From Cercospora beticola (taxonomy: Eukaryota; Ascomycota; Dothideomycetes; Mycosphaerellales; Mycosphaerellaceae), in the NCBI RefSeq assembly GCF_033473495.1, contig NC_088937.1:868001-932000 (forward strand): 64,000 bases of DNA, given 5' to 3'. A program made the position numbers and the translations under genes. The notes under the pieces were generated by a model. The model was not told where the DNA came from, made no database searches, and saw only the letters and a list, made by a program, of their open reading frames with translations. Positions 22,348-32,416 of the stretch are shown in pieces. The stretch's first letter is position 1; each line of letters begins with the position of its first letter.

Positions 22348-25176
22348 TCACGCATCGTAAGCTGCCGCAATGCCCGGAGCCGGACCTTCCAGATCGACTC
22401 GATCGACTCTACTCCGGATGTCGTTGCTTTCGCGCACGAGGTTGCCAAAGTACTTTCTTGCGACCTCGTTCTCTGTTCGGATCTTGTCGGTCTCCTTCTT
22501 GCGTTCTTGAAGCTGTTCCATGTTTCGCTGAAGGCCTTCGCGGAGCTTATCAGCAGGGAACTTCAAAGCTCGCCGGACTTCAGAGCTGATGCGTGCAGAA
22601 TTGGCGTGTGTGTAGTCAAGAGCGGCCAACTGTGCGGCAAGCTTTGAGCTAAGCCGTCGTGGAAGGGAGTGGGGAATTTGTGAGATAGCGTAGGAGACGC
22701 CAAGGGCGACGGCAAGAATAACGCCTGGGATAAACGCTCTTCGCAGGTTGTTGGTGCCGACGAGCTTCGTTGCTGTGAGAGCGCCGTCGATCCATCCGGC
22801 CCCGCCGATCATGCGTGAGCCGACAACGCCAGCGACTGTGACTGCCATGCTTGTGCCAGCAACCTTTTCTTGACGCTCCCAGAGGCTCGCCAAGTCAAAG
22901 AAGTCCCACAGCTCCGGCTCAAAGTCGACCTGTCTCGCGAGCGCGTCTCTTCGGCTCTTGAACATTTTCTCGGATCGGAACTGCAGGTCAACATATTGGT
23001 CGCCCAGATGTAGTATGCCTAGCGACTTGATGCTGCTGACGCCATGGACAGTCTTCTCCCGTGCCCGTTCTTCGCACCAGCGTACTGTCTCAGTGATCTG
23101 ATTCAGCATTGCCGTCTTCAGATCTTCAGCGTAGCCATATGCGCCCAGTACACCAGGATATTCGACGCCGAGTTCGCTTTCAGCAACTTTGTTAATGGAG
23201 TCGGTAAGTGTGTTCCTCGTCAGGTTGTAAACTTCGTTAGTCGTCTCTTCAATGTTGCCTGCAACGGTCTCGTCCGCTTCTGTGCGCGATTTCTTCGACG
23301 CTTCATACTCTGGTTCCAGTTTGCGGAGCTCTTCAGTCACACGATCAAGTTCGGCTTGTGCCACATCTTTATTGACAGAGGCAAGTGTGCTGAGGTCGCC
23401 GAGAACGTTCATCAAGTACGTCTTTGCAGGCGCAAGTTTTGATCGCGCACGTTTCTCGAGCACGAATCGACGCAGCGACGCCTCGAGCTCGCTGAAGTCG
23501 TCCAATGCCTCTTTCTCCTTTCCTTTGCCCTTTTTCCGATCTGGAGGGGAGCCAGGCTCACCATGCTTGCCCTTAGGGTCGCCATCATCGTCATTGTCTG
23601 ATCCATCGCCGCCGTCGGCAAAGGACGGGCCTCCAGAAGCGCCTCCGCCACCGGAGCCATCACCAGGGGCACCTCCAGGAGCTGGACCGACCGGTATAGC
23701 ATTGCTCGAGACGAAGTGTACCAGCTCAGACGACTCCTTGAACGTCGCAGGACTAAGATGTGCAACTTGCTTCAGGATTGTTTCTTGGCAACGCTTCTTG
23801 TCGCGGATCTGATCGTACCCGTTCACAACCATGAACATGTACGCCTTCTCCCGTGCTGCGTTGAAAATGAACTCCTTCGCAGATAATGTGAAGTGGTTGG
23901 CTGCCGAGACGACAAACACCACGACGTCAATCTCCTCCTGTCGCGCGAAAACTGCTGTCGTCTTTAATGAGTCGTTGTTCAGTCCCGGCGCATCAATCAG
24001 TGCAATGTCGACGACTCCATTGTTCAGTAGCGATTGGTCCACCGATCGTGCATCTCTGATGTATATCTTGCACATTTGGTATCGATCACTGTCCACAACG
24101 ATATCTTCGAGCTGCTTGAGCTGATAGACGTGGTATGTGCTCTCGTCATTTCGGTCGTATACTATGCCATGGGGGATGGCATGTACTTCCTCGAGGTTTC
24201 CGTTTTCCCGACAGTCCAGTACTTCGCAAAAGATGGCTGTGCATGGTTGCTGGTCCTCTGGCAGCACTTTCCGGCGGAGCAGAGCATTGCAGAAGGTGGA
24301 CTTTCCTGCGTTCAAGTCTCCCGTAATGAGCACCTTGCTTGACGTATCCTCAATCCTTTCCCGTAGCGCAAAGAGATGTCGCACGCTTTTGTTGATCTGA
24401 TTGTCCAGCAGAGCAGCAACTGACTGCTTCTCCAGTGAATGTACGATGTCCGACTGCGCGAGTCCCTCCATCTTTAATTCGATCTTCAGAACTGAGAAGT
24501 CCTGTGCAAGCTGAGGTGTCACGAGTCGTGGCTCCGTTGCTGTTGCACCCTCGCGCCTCGCTGCATCTGTGCTGGACTCCGGCTCCTTCCCAAGCGTCGT
24601 ACCCGCTCGCCTGGGCAGCTGTGGCCTTGGAGGCGCTGAATCTAGGCTGTCAAGATCGAACGTGGTCTGCGTGTGCGCAAGGCCTGGGCGTGGTGCTGGT
24701 CGTGCAGGCGGCGGTGACGGTGGTCGTTGTACGGTGGGGTAGTGTGCCGGCCATGTCGTGTTCATCTCTTGTAGATTCTTCAATGTTTGCACTGTCTGGT
24801 TGATGGCTCTCCCCAGTGCGGTCCGGTTTTGATTATAGTACATCTGATGCACATGCGCTGCTAATGCACGCTTCTCATTCTCCGACTCTGCGTTGGTCTC
24901 TCCAGGCCGCACTGGCGTAAGCGAAGGTGTAAAACGATCTGAAGTCGGTCCCGGATGCCACGAGTTCTCCATGCTATCGCCGCCCGTGCTGCTTCCTCCA
25001 TATCCAGAGTCATCGTCCAGGAGTGCCTGTAACCTCGCTGCCGCCTCTGATGTTGACCCGCTCCCGACCGTCATATATTGTGGCCGATGCTGCGAGCGGC
25101 GACTGCCCGCGCCATCGCCACCTCTGCTTCCTGAAGGCCCGGCGGCTCCATCTCCAAAAGGATTATTCGAGCTCAT
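22348..25176 (-). CDS. FZO1: Mitofusin, outer-membrane fusion GTPase
   Basis: This dynamin-family GTPase anchors in the mitochondrial outer membrane and drives tethering and fusion. It has one exon and 942 aa, close to fungal Fzo1 lengths. The N-terminal 225 residues are Ser/Pro/Gly-rich. The GTPase domain has G1 GDLNAGKS at 286-293, a P-loop Thr region PCTAIF, G3 DAPG at 395-398 and NGYD near 452-455 in the G4 position. A Gly/Asp/Lys-rich insert follows at about 495-555. Near residues 745-830 lie two hydrophobic segments (the second PGVILAVALGVSYAISQIP), matching the paired membrane spans, and then a C-terminal heptad region (EGLQRNMEQLQERKKETDKI). It is divergent from VPS2, 339 bp apart. 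Confidence 0.95.
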   Translation of the reverse strand: MSSNNPFGDGAAGPSGSRGGDGAGSRRSQHRPQYMTVGSGSTSEAAARLQALLDDDSGYGGSSTGGDSMENSWHPGPTSDRFTPSLTPVRPGETNAESENEKRALAAHVHQMYYNQNRTALGRAINQTVQTLKNLQEMNTTWPAHYPTVQRPPSPPPARPAPRPGLAHTQTTFDLDSLDSAPPRPQLPRRAGTTLGKEPESSTDAARREGATATEPRLVTPQLAQDFSVLKIELKMEGLAQSDIVHSLEKQSVAALLDNQINKSVRHLFALRERIEDTSSKVLITGDLNAGKSTFCNALLRRKVLPEDQQPCTAIFCEVLDCRENGNLEEVHAIPHGIVYDRNDESTYHVYQLKQLEDIVVDSDRYQMCKIYIRDARSVDQSLLNNGVVDIALIDAPGLNNDSLKTTAVFARQEEIDVVVFVVSAANHFTLSAKEFIFNAAREKAYMFMVVNGYDQIRDKKRCQETILKQVAHLSPATFKESSELVHFVSSNAIPVGPAPGGAPGDGSGGGGASGGPSFADGGDGSDNDDDGDPKGKHGEPGSPPDRKKGKGKEKEALDDFSELEASLRRFVLEKRARSKLAPAKTYLMNVLGDLSTLASVNKDVAQAELDRVTEELRKLEPEYEASKKSRTEADETVAGNIEETTNEVYNLTRNTLTDSINKVAESELGVEYPGVLGAYGYAEDLKTAMLNQITETVRWCEERAREKTVHGVSSIKSLGILHLGDQYVDLQFRSEKMFKSRRDALARQVDFEPELWDFFDLASLWERQEKVAGTSMAVTVAGVVGSRMIGGAGWIDGALTATKLVGTNNLRRAFIPGVILAVALGVSYAISQIPHSLPRRLSSKLAAQLAALDYTHANSARISSEVRRALKFPADKLREGLQRNMEQLQERKKETDKIRTENEVARKYFGNLVRESNDIRSRVDRVDLEGPAPGIAAAYDA

Positions 25177-25515
25177 CGTTGAGGTCGCGCATTCGTCAAG
25201 TCATCTCGCGTGGCGATGTTGAACGAGTAGTAGTTGCGCTTCCCTGAAATGCTGGATTGTTTTGCCGTTGCACTGATGATGTCTGTGCGGATCGCAGCCG
25301 CTCGGCGTCCGATTGGCTCTTTCTCCACGCATGTGCTCCAGGCCAGCGATAGAGGCATCCAACAAACAGTCCAACTTTGTTCCCGATAACAGGCAGCCAC
25401 TGTTTACTCGGTCAGCGCGTGGCCGGTTGACAGTCGCACTGTCGAGCGACGACATACTGCAGCACATCTCACCGGAGGCAGTGGACGGGCGCTGATGCAG
25501 AGGTAACCGTCCAAC
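25177..25515. promoter_or_regulatory. Shared divergent promoter, FZO1 / VPS2
   Basis: This 339-bp segment lies between the FZO1 start (minus) and the VPS2 start (plus), so both promoters must be packed here and could share elements. No motif is identified with confidence. Confidence 0.5.
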
Positions 25516-26343
25516 ATGAACGTATGCAGACCTGTCTTCAAGCCGATGCTATATGGCGCTAAGCTTGGAATCATAGGTCATTGAATGGGCCTTTGGCAAG
25601 CGCATGACGCCAGCAGAGCGTCTGCGCAAGCATCAACGAGCATTGGAGAAGACACAGCGAGAACTCGACCGCGAACGAACGAAACTCGAGAATCAGGAAA
25701 AGAAGCTTGTACAGGACATCAAGAAGAATGCAAAGAATGGACAGATGGGCGCAGTGAAGGTGCAGGCGAAGGACTTGGTGCGCACTCGAAGATACATCCA
25801 GAAGTTCTACCAGATGCGGACACAGTTGCAAGCGATTTCACTACGGATACAGGTACGGTTTTTGAGGGCGTGCTGAAGGATTGCTCTAATGTGATTACAG
25901 ACCGTTCGCAGTAACGAACAGATGATGCAGAGCATGAAGGGTGCGACACAATTGCTTGGTAGCATGAACAGGCAGATGAATCTTCCGGCGCTTCAACGAA
26001 TAGCAATGGAGTTCGAGAAGGAGAACGATATTATGGACCAGCGACAGGAAATGATGGACGATGCAATTGACGACGTCACGGGCCTTGAAGATGAAGAAGA
26101 GAGTGAGGAAGTCGTGGGTCAGGTCCTAGATGAGCTCGGAGTCGACCTTGGCCAACAGGTATGTGAAATGTGGCAGAATGAACGAATCCTTGCATGACAG
26201 CTAACGATACCTCCTAGCTCGGTGAGACGCCCACGGGCCTGCAGAAAAATGCAGTTGGCGAAGGTAGAGTTGCAGAAGCAATAGGCGGCGGAGACGCTGG
26301 CGACGACGATCTCCAAGCACGACTCGACAGTCTACGAAGATAA
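25516..26343 (+). CDS. VPS2: ESCRT-III subunit Vps2/CHMP2
   Basis: Vps2 (Did4/CHMP2) is a late ESCRT-III subunit for multivesicular body sorting and membrane scission that recruits Vps4. Exons are 25516-25521, 25577-25852, 25901-26158 and 26218-26343, giving 221 aa. Exon 1 is only ATGAAC. It is supported because splicing from GTATGC to CATAG yields MNVIEWAFGKRMTPAERLRK, the conserved family N-terminus; starting at the internal ATG (25604) would lose the amphipathic helix. A basic helical core, an acidic region (GLEDEEESEEVV) and a C-terminal MIM1-type helix (LQARLDSLRR) complete the ESCRT-III layout. All introns are 48-59 bp. Confidence 0.94.
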
Positions 26344-27652
26344 CGACACTTATGAGTTCTTTGACAGCCAGTAGGCCATTTCTCATTGCTTTCCCACAAT
26401 ACCGCGGCTGGCATTGTAGATTGGATATCACGCGAGAAGTCTAGAAGCATCAACAAGAAGATTGCAGCATGTCCCGTGATTGATGATCAATACCCTGCCA
26501 TTTCCATGCTTACCTCAATGGATGACCGGCTTGGCCGCAGGCCAGGTACTTTGAACGGCGCACCCGTAGTTTTGGTCGGTCGAATTATGGCGGCGGGGTC
26601 TGCATAACTGCTTGTAGACGGTCTCTATATTTACTCTGGGCCGTTTGGTGTTCAATCGCGGCCGCTGACAACGGCTCTGAGCCCCGAGTCGATCTCTCCA
26701 GACATTGTGACGAGATCGGACCGCGGACGTGTAAGGGTGGTGCGGAGTGGTGTTAAATAGGCGCGGGGACAGCTACCAGGTAGAGGGTATTCTGCATAAC
26801 TTGTGAGGGCCTAGACGATCCGATCAGAGCTGTGGAGCCGCGCCGCGACACACGAACGGTGCTGCAGGTTGGACACGCAGCAGCGATGCCGCGCTGCGGT
26901 TCTGCACACGTTCTGTACCGCGCCGGCCACGTACATGGAGGCATTGTAGAGTGAAACACGCATCCGTCAGCGTGGCATCCCAGTCGAAGCGAATTTCGGC
27001 AGGTCCCCTACCCCATCTGTCCGAGTCCGTCGTTGCGTGTCGCACAGCTCGCGCGGTGGCAGTTCCTGGAGGGCACGGAGTTTGGGCCACACCGAGCCGC
27101 TGCACACTGATTCAAACGACACATCCACTCGTTCGCCGGCTCAAGGGACGTCATTCTGCTCCTCACGGCGGTTGTGACCACATCGACGACCGCTTGCCAG
27201 CTACAGTACTTGTCGCTCACACAGACAAAGGCCTGCCATTGATCGCGCTGCAATTTTGTTTGCGGAAAGACTGCTTCTTCATTGTTGCTATTGGTAAGCC
27301 GCGCCTCGTAGCACCGAGCGAGCAAGCTGTTGGCTTGGTCAAGCAGCACTTCCCAGCTCCAAGCGACAAAGCACCCGCCAGCACGACGCCTGCAGCCAGC
27401 ACGCACCCGTCCGCCAGCTCCTGCGCCGTCGCCGTCACAGCACCGCTGACAGCGTCAACTGCGGTGTCGCCAGACGCTCACTGACACCCGCATCGCAGCC
27501 GAGCGGCCGCAGCTACTTTCGCCACTGTTTCTGGTCCTGACTCTCGAGGCGCGCGTTCTCGGAGACATTGCAGCCTGCGGGATTGACGCTTGCCCCGCCC
27601 CTCCCAATCTGCGACAGCCGCCCACGCTCCATCCTCCGACGCCGTCAGATAC
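26344..27652. other. Long intergenic/leader region upstream of PP2C, 1.3 kb
   Basis: This contains the VPS2 3' end and the promoter and probable long leader of the PP2C gene. The part from about 27350 to 27600 is rich in CAGC, CCGCC and GCAC motifs like the PP2C coding start. An open frame at 26951-27484 begins with GTG and has no recognisable domain. I see no RNA gene. Confidence 0.4.
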
Positions 27653-29806
27653 ATGAGTGGAGGCACGAACACGCAGACCACGAACAACGTGGCCGGCAGT
27701 AAACGGCGCAGTCTCTCAGGCCAAGGAGGACTGCTGGGCAGGATGTTTGGCTCCAAGGACAGCAACAACAGCAGCCGGGAGCAGATTGACACGCACGGCG
27801 CCAATAACAGCAATAACGGCAACGGCAGCAACAGCCAGGGCAACAACGCCAACCAGGGCGGCGACGGCAGCGGAAACAATAATGGCAATGCTTCTCCACG
27901 CAGCCCCAACCTAAACAACAACCAGAACAACTCTATTCCTGAAGAAAGCCAGGATGGCGTGAGCAACGAGCTGCGCAGCCCGACACGCAAGGAGGCACCC
28001 GAGGGCAACGCGAAACGTCGCAGCAGCGGAGTCGGACGCGCAGGCGACCTCTTCAACCGCGCCAAACAGGCTCTTAGTGGCAGCCCAGACAGCAAATCCT
28101 CACACCAAACTCCGATGCAGAAGCTGGGACGCACCGATCCTGCCCTCAGCGTGCCTGCGGGCTCGCTGAACAATTCGGCGGGAGAGTCAGTGCCTGGGCC
28201 ACGATCTACGTTCCGTGTTGGCGTCACCGAGGATAAGAATAAGAAATGCAGACGCACGATGGAAGATACGCACGCGTATCTGTACAATTTCCTGAGCACT
28301 CCCGCACCATTCCTGGGCTCCGAAGGTTCCTCGAGCAAACGGCTCTCGCAATCGCAATCCCGCGACTCTGCCGTGTCCGACAGCACCCAAAACAGCAAAC
28401 AAGATGTCGTGGAGACGGATAACGGATACTTTGCCATCTTCGATGGCCATGCGGGCACGTTCGCGGCCGAATGGTGCGGCAAAAAGGTACATTTGTTGTT
28501 GGAGGATATTATCCGCAAGAATCCAAATACCGCCATACCCGAGCTTCTTGACATGACCTTCACCACTGTCGATCAGCAGCTCGAGAAGCTTCCCCTCAAA
28601 AATAGCGGCTGCACGGCTGTACTTGCTGTACTACGCTGGGAGGATCGGATACCCAATTCGCAGTCTGCAACAGGGTCAACAGCGCTCGCTCCTGCGACGG
28701 CTGAGTCTGGAAATGTTGAACGCACAGCTCAACAAGGTAAATATTCGCATCTACACAATGCTGAAGGCAGCAGCCCGCTGACTTTAATAGCTTCACGTCA
28801 ACGAGTCCTCTACACCGCCAACGTGGGAGACGCCCGAATTGTCTTGTGCCGCAACGGCAAGGCGCTCCGCCTCTCGTACGATCACAAAGGTAGCGACGAA
28901 AATGAAGGCAAACGAATTGCAGGCGCTGGTGGACTGATTCTCAACAACCGTGTCAATGGAGTGCTCGCCGTCACTCGTGCCCTTGGCGATGCATATATGA
29001 AAGACCTTGTGACGGGGCATCCATACACCACCGAGACCGTGATTCAGCCCGATATGGACGAGTTCCTCATCTTGGCATGCGATGGCGTAGGTCTCTTTTC
29101 TGTCGCCACAATGTGATATCTTGCTGACCTTTGCTAGCTCTGGGATGTCTGTTCCGATCAAGAAGCTGTGGACCTGGTTCGCAACATTCAAGATCCGCAA
29201 GCCGCCTCCAAAGCACTTGTCGACCACGCCTTGGCCCGCTTCTCTACCGACAACCTGTCCTGCATGGTCGTGCGTTTTGATAACAGCAAACTGCAAGCCA
29301 CGCAACAGCAAAGTGACATCGGCGTTGAAGGAGACCCCTCTAGTAAAGGTGGTGTTACTGAAGCAGACGCCATTGTCAGCGAGAGCAAAAAGTTCATCGA
29401 GCAAGGTGGCGATCCCTTAGCGCTTACGCTGTCGCAGCCGACTACGAATGAGATGATGGCAGAGGTTGAGCGTTCTCAAGAGGTCGGACCCGAGCTGAAC
29501 CCCGCCGCGCTCGAGCATGCTCGTAAGGACAACAAGCCTCCGAAGATGCACGATGGGCCCCCGACGCCAGCCACTGAAAACCCGGCCAACGGTGCCAATA
29601 TGGCGAATGCCATGCTGGAGCACAACGTTGCAGCTGGCGATCACCAGATGGGCAATGCTGAAGATCAGAATCAGAATAATGGTCAGCAGCAGCAGCAGCA
29701 GCAAGGAATGCAGCAACAGGGATTGTCTCAGGGCGGGCAACAGCAGAACAACCAGCAAAACTTCCAGCATGGCGGCGAGCAGCAGCAGCAGCAGCAGCAG
29801 AGGTAA
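27653..29806 (+). CDS. PTC1: Protein phosphatase 2C (Ptc1-like) with polyQ tail
   Basis: This is a metal-dependent Ser/Thr phosphatase; in yeast Ptc1 down-regulates Hog1 MAPK signalling. Exons 27653-29086 and 29138-29806 (51-bp intron) encode 700 aa, much longer than yeast Ptc1 because of low-complexity ends. Residues 1-175 are Asn/Gly/Ser-rich. The catalytic domain starts [20 protein letters not shown] (the Ptc1-type start) and has [44 protein letters not shown] (across the intron) and [12 protein letters not shown], so the metal-binding Asp residues are present. An insert of about 45 residues follows VLAVLRWED. The tail from about residue 640 is Gln/Asn-rich with two CAG tracts. The ATG at 27653 is the first in frame; the upstream frame begins with TTG. 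Confidence 0.93.
29684..29703 (+). repeat. CAG tract encoding polyglutamine (first)
   Basis: About six to seven perfect CAG codons in the C-terminal tail of the PP2C gene. Confidence 0.9.
29780..29800 (+). repeat. CAG tract encoding polyglutamine (second)
   Basis: Seven CAG codons directly before the last Arg codon and stop of the PP2C gene. Confidence 0.9.
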
Positions 29807-30159
29807 CGAGATTCACGAAGTTCATTGGAATGCACATAGGATGAATGAGATTATGAGGCAAAGGGTACGGCCAGGCCTGGGTGGCAAGAAATCAAAGGAA
29901 AGTGTGGTTTTTTATCATGAATGCACCAGTCTCAGCGGAGTCCTCTTTTTCACGGCGCTTCATGAAACATTTCGGGGCGCGCAGTGCAGTGCAGTGCAAT
30001 GTAATAGCAATAGCTCACATGATGAATCATTGATGGCGAAGGGAGAGAGCGTGTGAGTGAGAGGTAGCAAGAAAATGATTCGATTCCTGAGCTTTTTTGC
30101 AGTGCATGTTGTCAGAGTATGCGCGTGAAGTGTCATAAGCCTTTTTCTTATCTTAAAAT
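29807..30159. other. Convergent 3' regions, PP2C and epimerase
   Basis: This 353-bp gap lies between convergent stops. It includes a short GCAGT triplication near 29980-29998 and a T-rich stretch near 30090. Otherwise nothing is seen. Confidence 0.4.
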
Positions 30160-31123
30160 CTATGGCTTGTAGTACTTCCTCCAATCATGGACGTCTTCGA
30201 ACCCGAGCACATCGATGATTTTCTTATTGCTGAGAGGTGCCTCCCATTCTCCCATTTTCCTCGTAATTTTCACATTTGGGCAGGTCTCTTGCAAGAACTT
30301 CTCAGTCGGGACTGTTGTCGTAATGGTCGAATTCGTTGCATTGAAAATCTGGAAGCCTAGACCAGACTTTTCGATTGCTCGCCAGCAAATTTGACCTAGG
30401 TCGCGGGCGTCAATGTAGGACCAAGCGTTGCGTTTCCTGGTATTCGGTTGACCAACATGGCGAGGGAAATCTCTCTCGTATTCGTGAGGTTCGATCACGT
30501 TGCCGATGCGGAGGGCGTAGATATCTGCTCCGTAGCGACGGGCAAAAGTTCGAGCGGTCTTTTCGCCACAGATTTTGGATAGGGCGTAGGAGTCCATTGG
30601 ATCGACGTCGTAGTCTTCTTCCAACGGGAAGGAATGATAGTCGTAATCGCCTTCGGCGAAGCAGACGCCGTAGGTTGTCTCGCTTGATGCGATGATGATT
30701 TTGCGGACTCCCAGTTTGCAGGCTGCTTCGATTACGTTATAAGTGCTTGTTACGTTGGCTTTGAAGCATTCGTTGTCGGGGACTATCATGTTTCGCGCGT
30801 AGGCTGCGAAGTGGATGACGACGTCTGGTGGTGGTTCTGGGTAGCCTTGCTCGTAGCCATCGGTCATGTCGTAGTGGGTTGTGAGCGCAGTGAAGACTTG
30901 ACCACTGTCTTCGAGGTTGGTCTTGAGGGTGAAGACGCCGGCATTGGGATCGGGGAAGTCGACGAGGTCGAGATTCAGGACCTGCGTAAGCTTAGCATCG
31001 GTGCTGTCTGCTCCATTGGATAGCATTGCATACCTTGTGTCCACGCTTAAGGAGTTCTGGAATCACATGGCGTCCTGCCTTGCCAGAACCGCCGGTGAAA
31101 ACGATACGCTTTGGAGAAGTCAT
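30160..31123 (-). CDS. NAD(P)-dependent epimerase/dehydratase (extended SDR)
   Basis: This is a soluble extended short-chain dehydrogenase acting on a sugar nucleotide, uronate or related substrate. Exons 31034-31123 and 30160-30981 (52-bp intron) give 303 aa. The Rossmann motif TGGSGKAGRHV sits right at the N-terminus (residues 9-19). VVIHFAAYAR follows, then the ASSETTYG strand and the catalytic YxxxK motif as YALSK. The C-terminal substrate region includes WSYIDARDLGQICW. The start at 31123 is the only in-frame ATG before the Rossmann motif. The family is sure; the substrate is not identifiable from sequence alone, though short uronate-dehydrogenase-like members have similar layout. Confidence 0.88.
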
Positions 31124-31453
31124 ATTGGGCTCGTTGGAGAAAGATGATGCAGAAATTCGAGTTTGATGGGAAATTAAAGACACAGCATTTAACCTACCTT
31201 TGGATTGGCATCAGACTAGACATTTAGACGCCTCTCTCGGCTGATTGTGCCGCGAAAGATAGGTGAATGGTGTTGGCTGCGGTTCGTGTCGTCATGGGTC
31301 GTCGATCCCGACTCCGAGAGCTTCGACGGAGCAAGCTTCAACTTCTTTCGGTCTCTCGAACCAGCGATCAAGTTTTTCCTTGAAGTGTCAACAGCGAACC
31401 TCCTGAATGGACATCAGCTCATCCATGGACAAATCGACAACACTTGATCACAG
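31124..31453. promoter_or_regulatory. Divergent promoter, epimerase / mitochondrial protein
   Basis: This 330-bp region separates two divergent start codons. No specific site is recognised. Confidence 0.4.
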
Positions 31454-32416
31454 ATGACGCCCAATAGGCTGGTGCGCTCGCTCTTCCCATCACGCCTCCG
31501 CGCGACCAATGCCACGACCATCACCACCTCGCGAATCGCCGCGCCATCGACTGTGGGATGCCGGGATCCGCATTCGTGTTTGAACAGCAACTGCAGATGC
31601 TTCGCTCAAGTCAACGATATCGAGCCATGGAATCGCGACGTTTGGTTTACCAGTTCTGCTCCACGATACACATCACCTGATCAGAAGGGCGACCACAAAC
31701 CACCAGACGAGAGAACTGTCAAACTGGGCAGAACGGTGCGGAAGCTACACGAGCGGCTTCCTACTCTGCTCAAGGAGCCACTGCCTTCGGATATCCTGTC
31801 ACCCAGCATCTCATTGCACCTCTTCCCATCGACACACCCGCACCTTCCAACTGTATCGGGCCGAATAGCATACATCGCTGCCTTATGGACTGCGCCGGTT
31901 GCTTGGGGACGCATGCCGTTGATCGGAAATGTCAAACTCGATATTCTTGCGGAGCGCATGGTGCAGCATGGCGGCACTGCAGTTCCGTTGGGGCAGCGTG
32001 AAGAGAAGCTCATCGTGAAGTGGAAGACCTGCGGAAAGACGTCACACCGAGATGGTACGGGAGGCATCTATCGAGGCATGGGCCTTGCCGCAAAAGATCC
32101 CGTAGAGAAGATCAGAGGCTTCATCGCAGGCACAAAAAGTGGTGATCGGGACGCCCGAGCGCGAGACGAGCCAGAAGAATTTCGCGGGATCTTCATCTTT
32201 GAATTTGATGAAGAGGGACGCATTCGAAAACACACGATTGAGCATACCGAAGAGGGTGGAGACCATGACCGCATGACCCGAGTCGTGTCTGTGACAGACT
32301 GGTTGTTGGGTCAATTCAATGGCAAGAGGAAACACGAGGAACCGGCTCTGGCGTTGTGCGAAGAAAGACCGAATGGAGGGTCAATACATTTGATGGACAG
32401 ACGATACCGGCGTTGA
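31454..32416 (+). CDS. Conserved hypothetical protein, probably mitochondrial
   Basis: Single exon of 320 aa. The N-terminus (MTPNRLVRSLFPSRLRATNA) is rich in Arg, Ser and Thr without acidic residues, typical of a mitochondrial presequence. The central part (PSISLHLFPSTHPHLPTVSG, then WTAPVAWGRMPLIGNVKLDI) and the C-terminal strand pair GIFIFEFDEEGRIRKHTIEH look like a compact alpha/beta domain of NTF2-like type, ending TDWLLGQF. I do not recognise a named family, and the fold suggestion is inference. It is divergent from the epimerase gene. Confidence 0.72.
   Translation: MTPNRLVRSLFPSRLRATNATTITTSRIAAPSTVGCRDPHSCLNSNCRCFAQVNDIEPWNRDVWFTSSAPRYTSPDQKGDHKPPDERTVKLGRTVRKLHERLPTLLKEPLPSDILSPSISLHLFPSTHPHLPTVSGRIAYIAALWTAPVAWGRMPLIGNVKLDILAERMVQHGGTAVPLGQREEKLIVKWKTCGKTSHRDGTGGIYRGMGLAAKDPVEKIRGFIAGTKSGDRDARARDEPEEFRGIFIFEFDEEGRIRKHTIEHTEEGGDHDRMTRVVSVTDWLLGQFNGKRKHEEPALALCEERPNGGSIHLMDRRYRR

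Noticed and set aside
26951..27484. Plus-strand open frame of 177 codons upstream of PP2C.
   Set aside because: Starts with GTG, no domain; sits in the long leader/promoter region.
27478..28566. Minus-strand open frame of 362 codons antisense to the PP2C gene.
   Set aside because: Leu/Ser/Arg-rich low-complexity product that is the reverse of the Asn/Gly/Ser-rich region; no domain.
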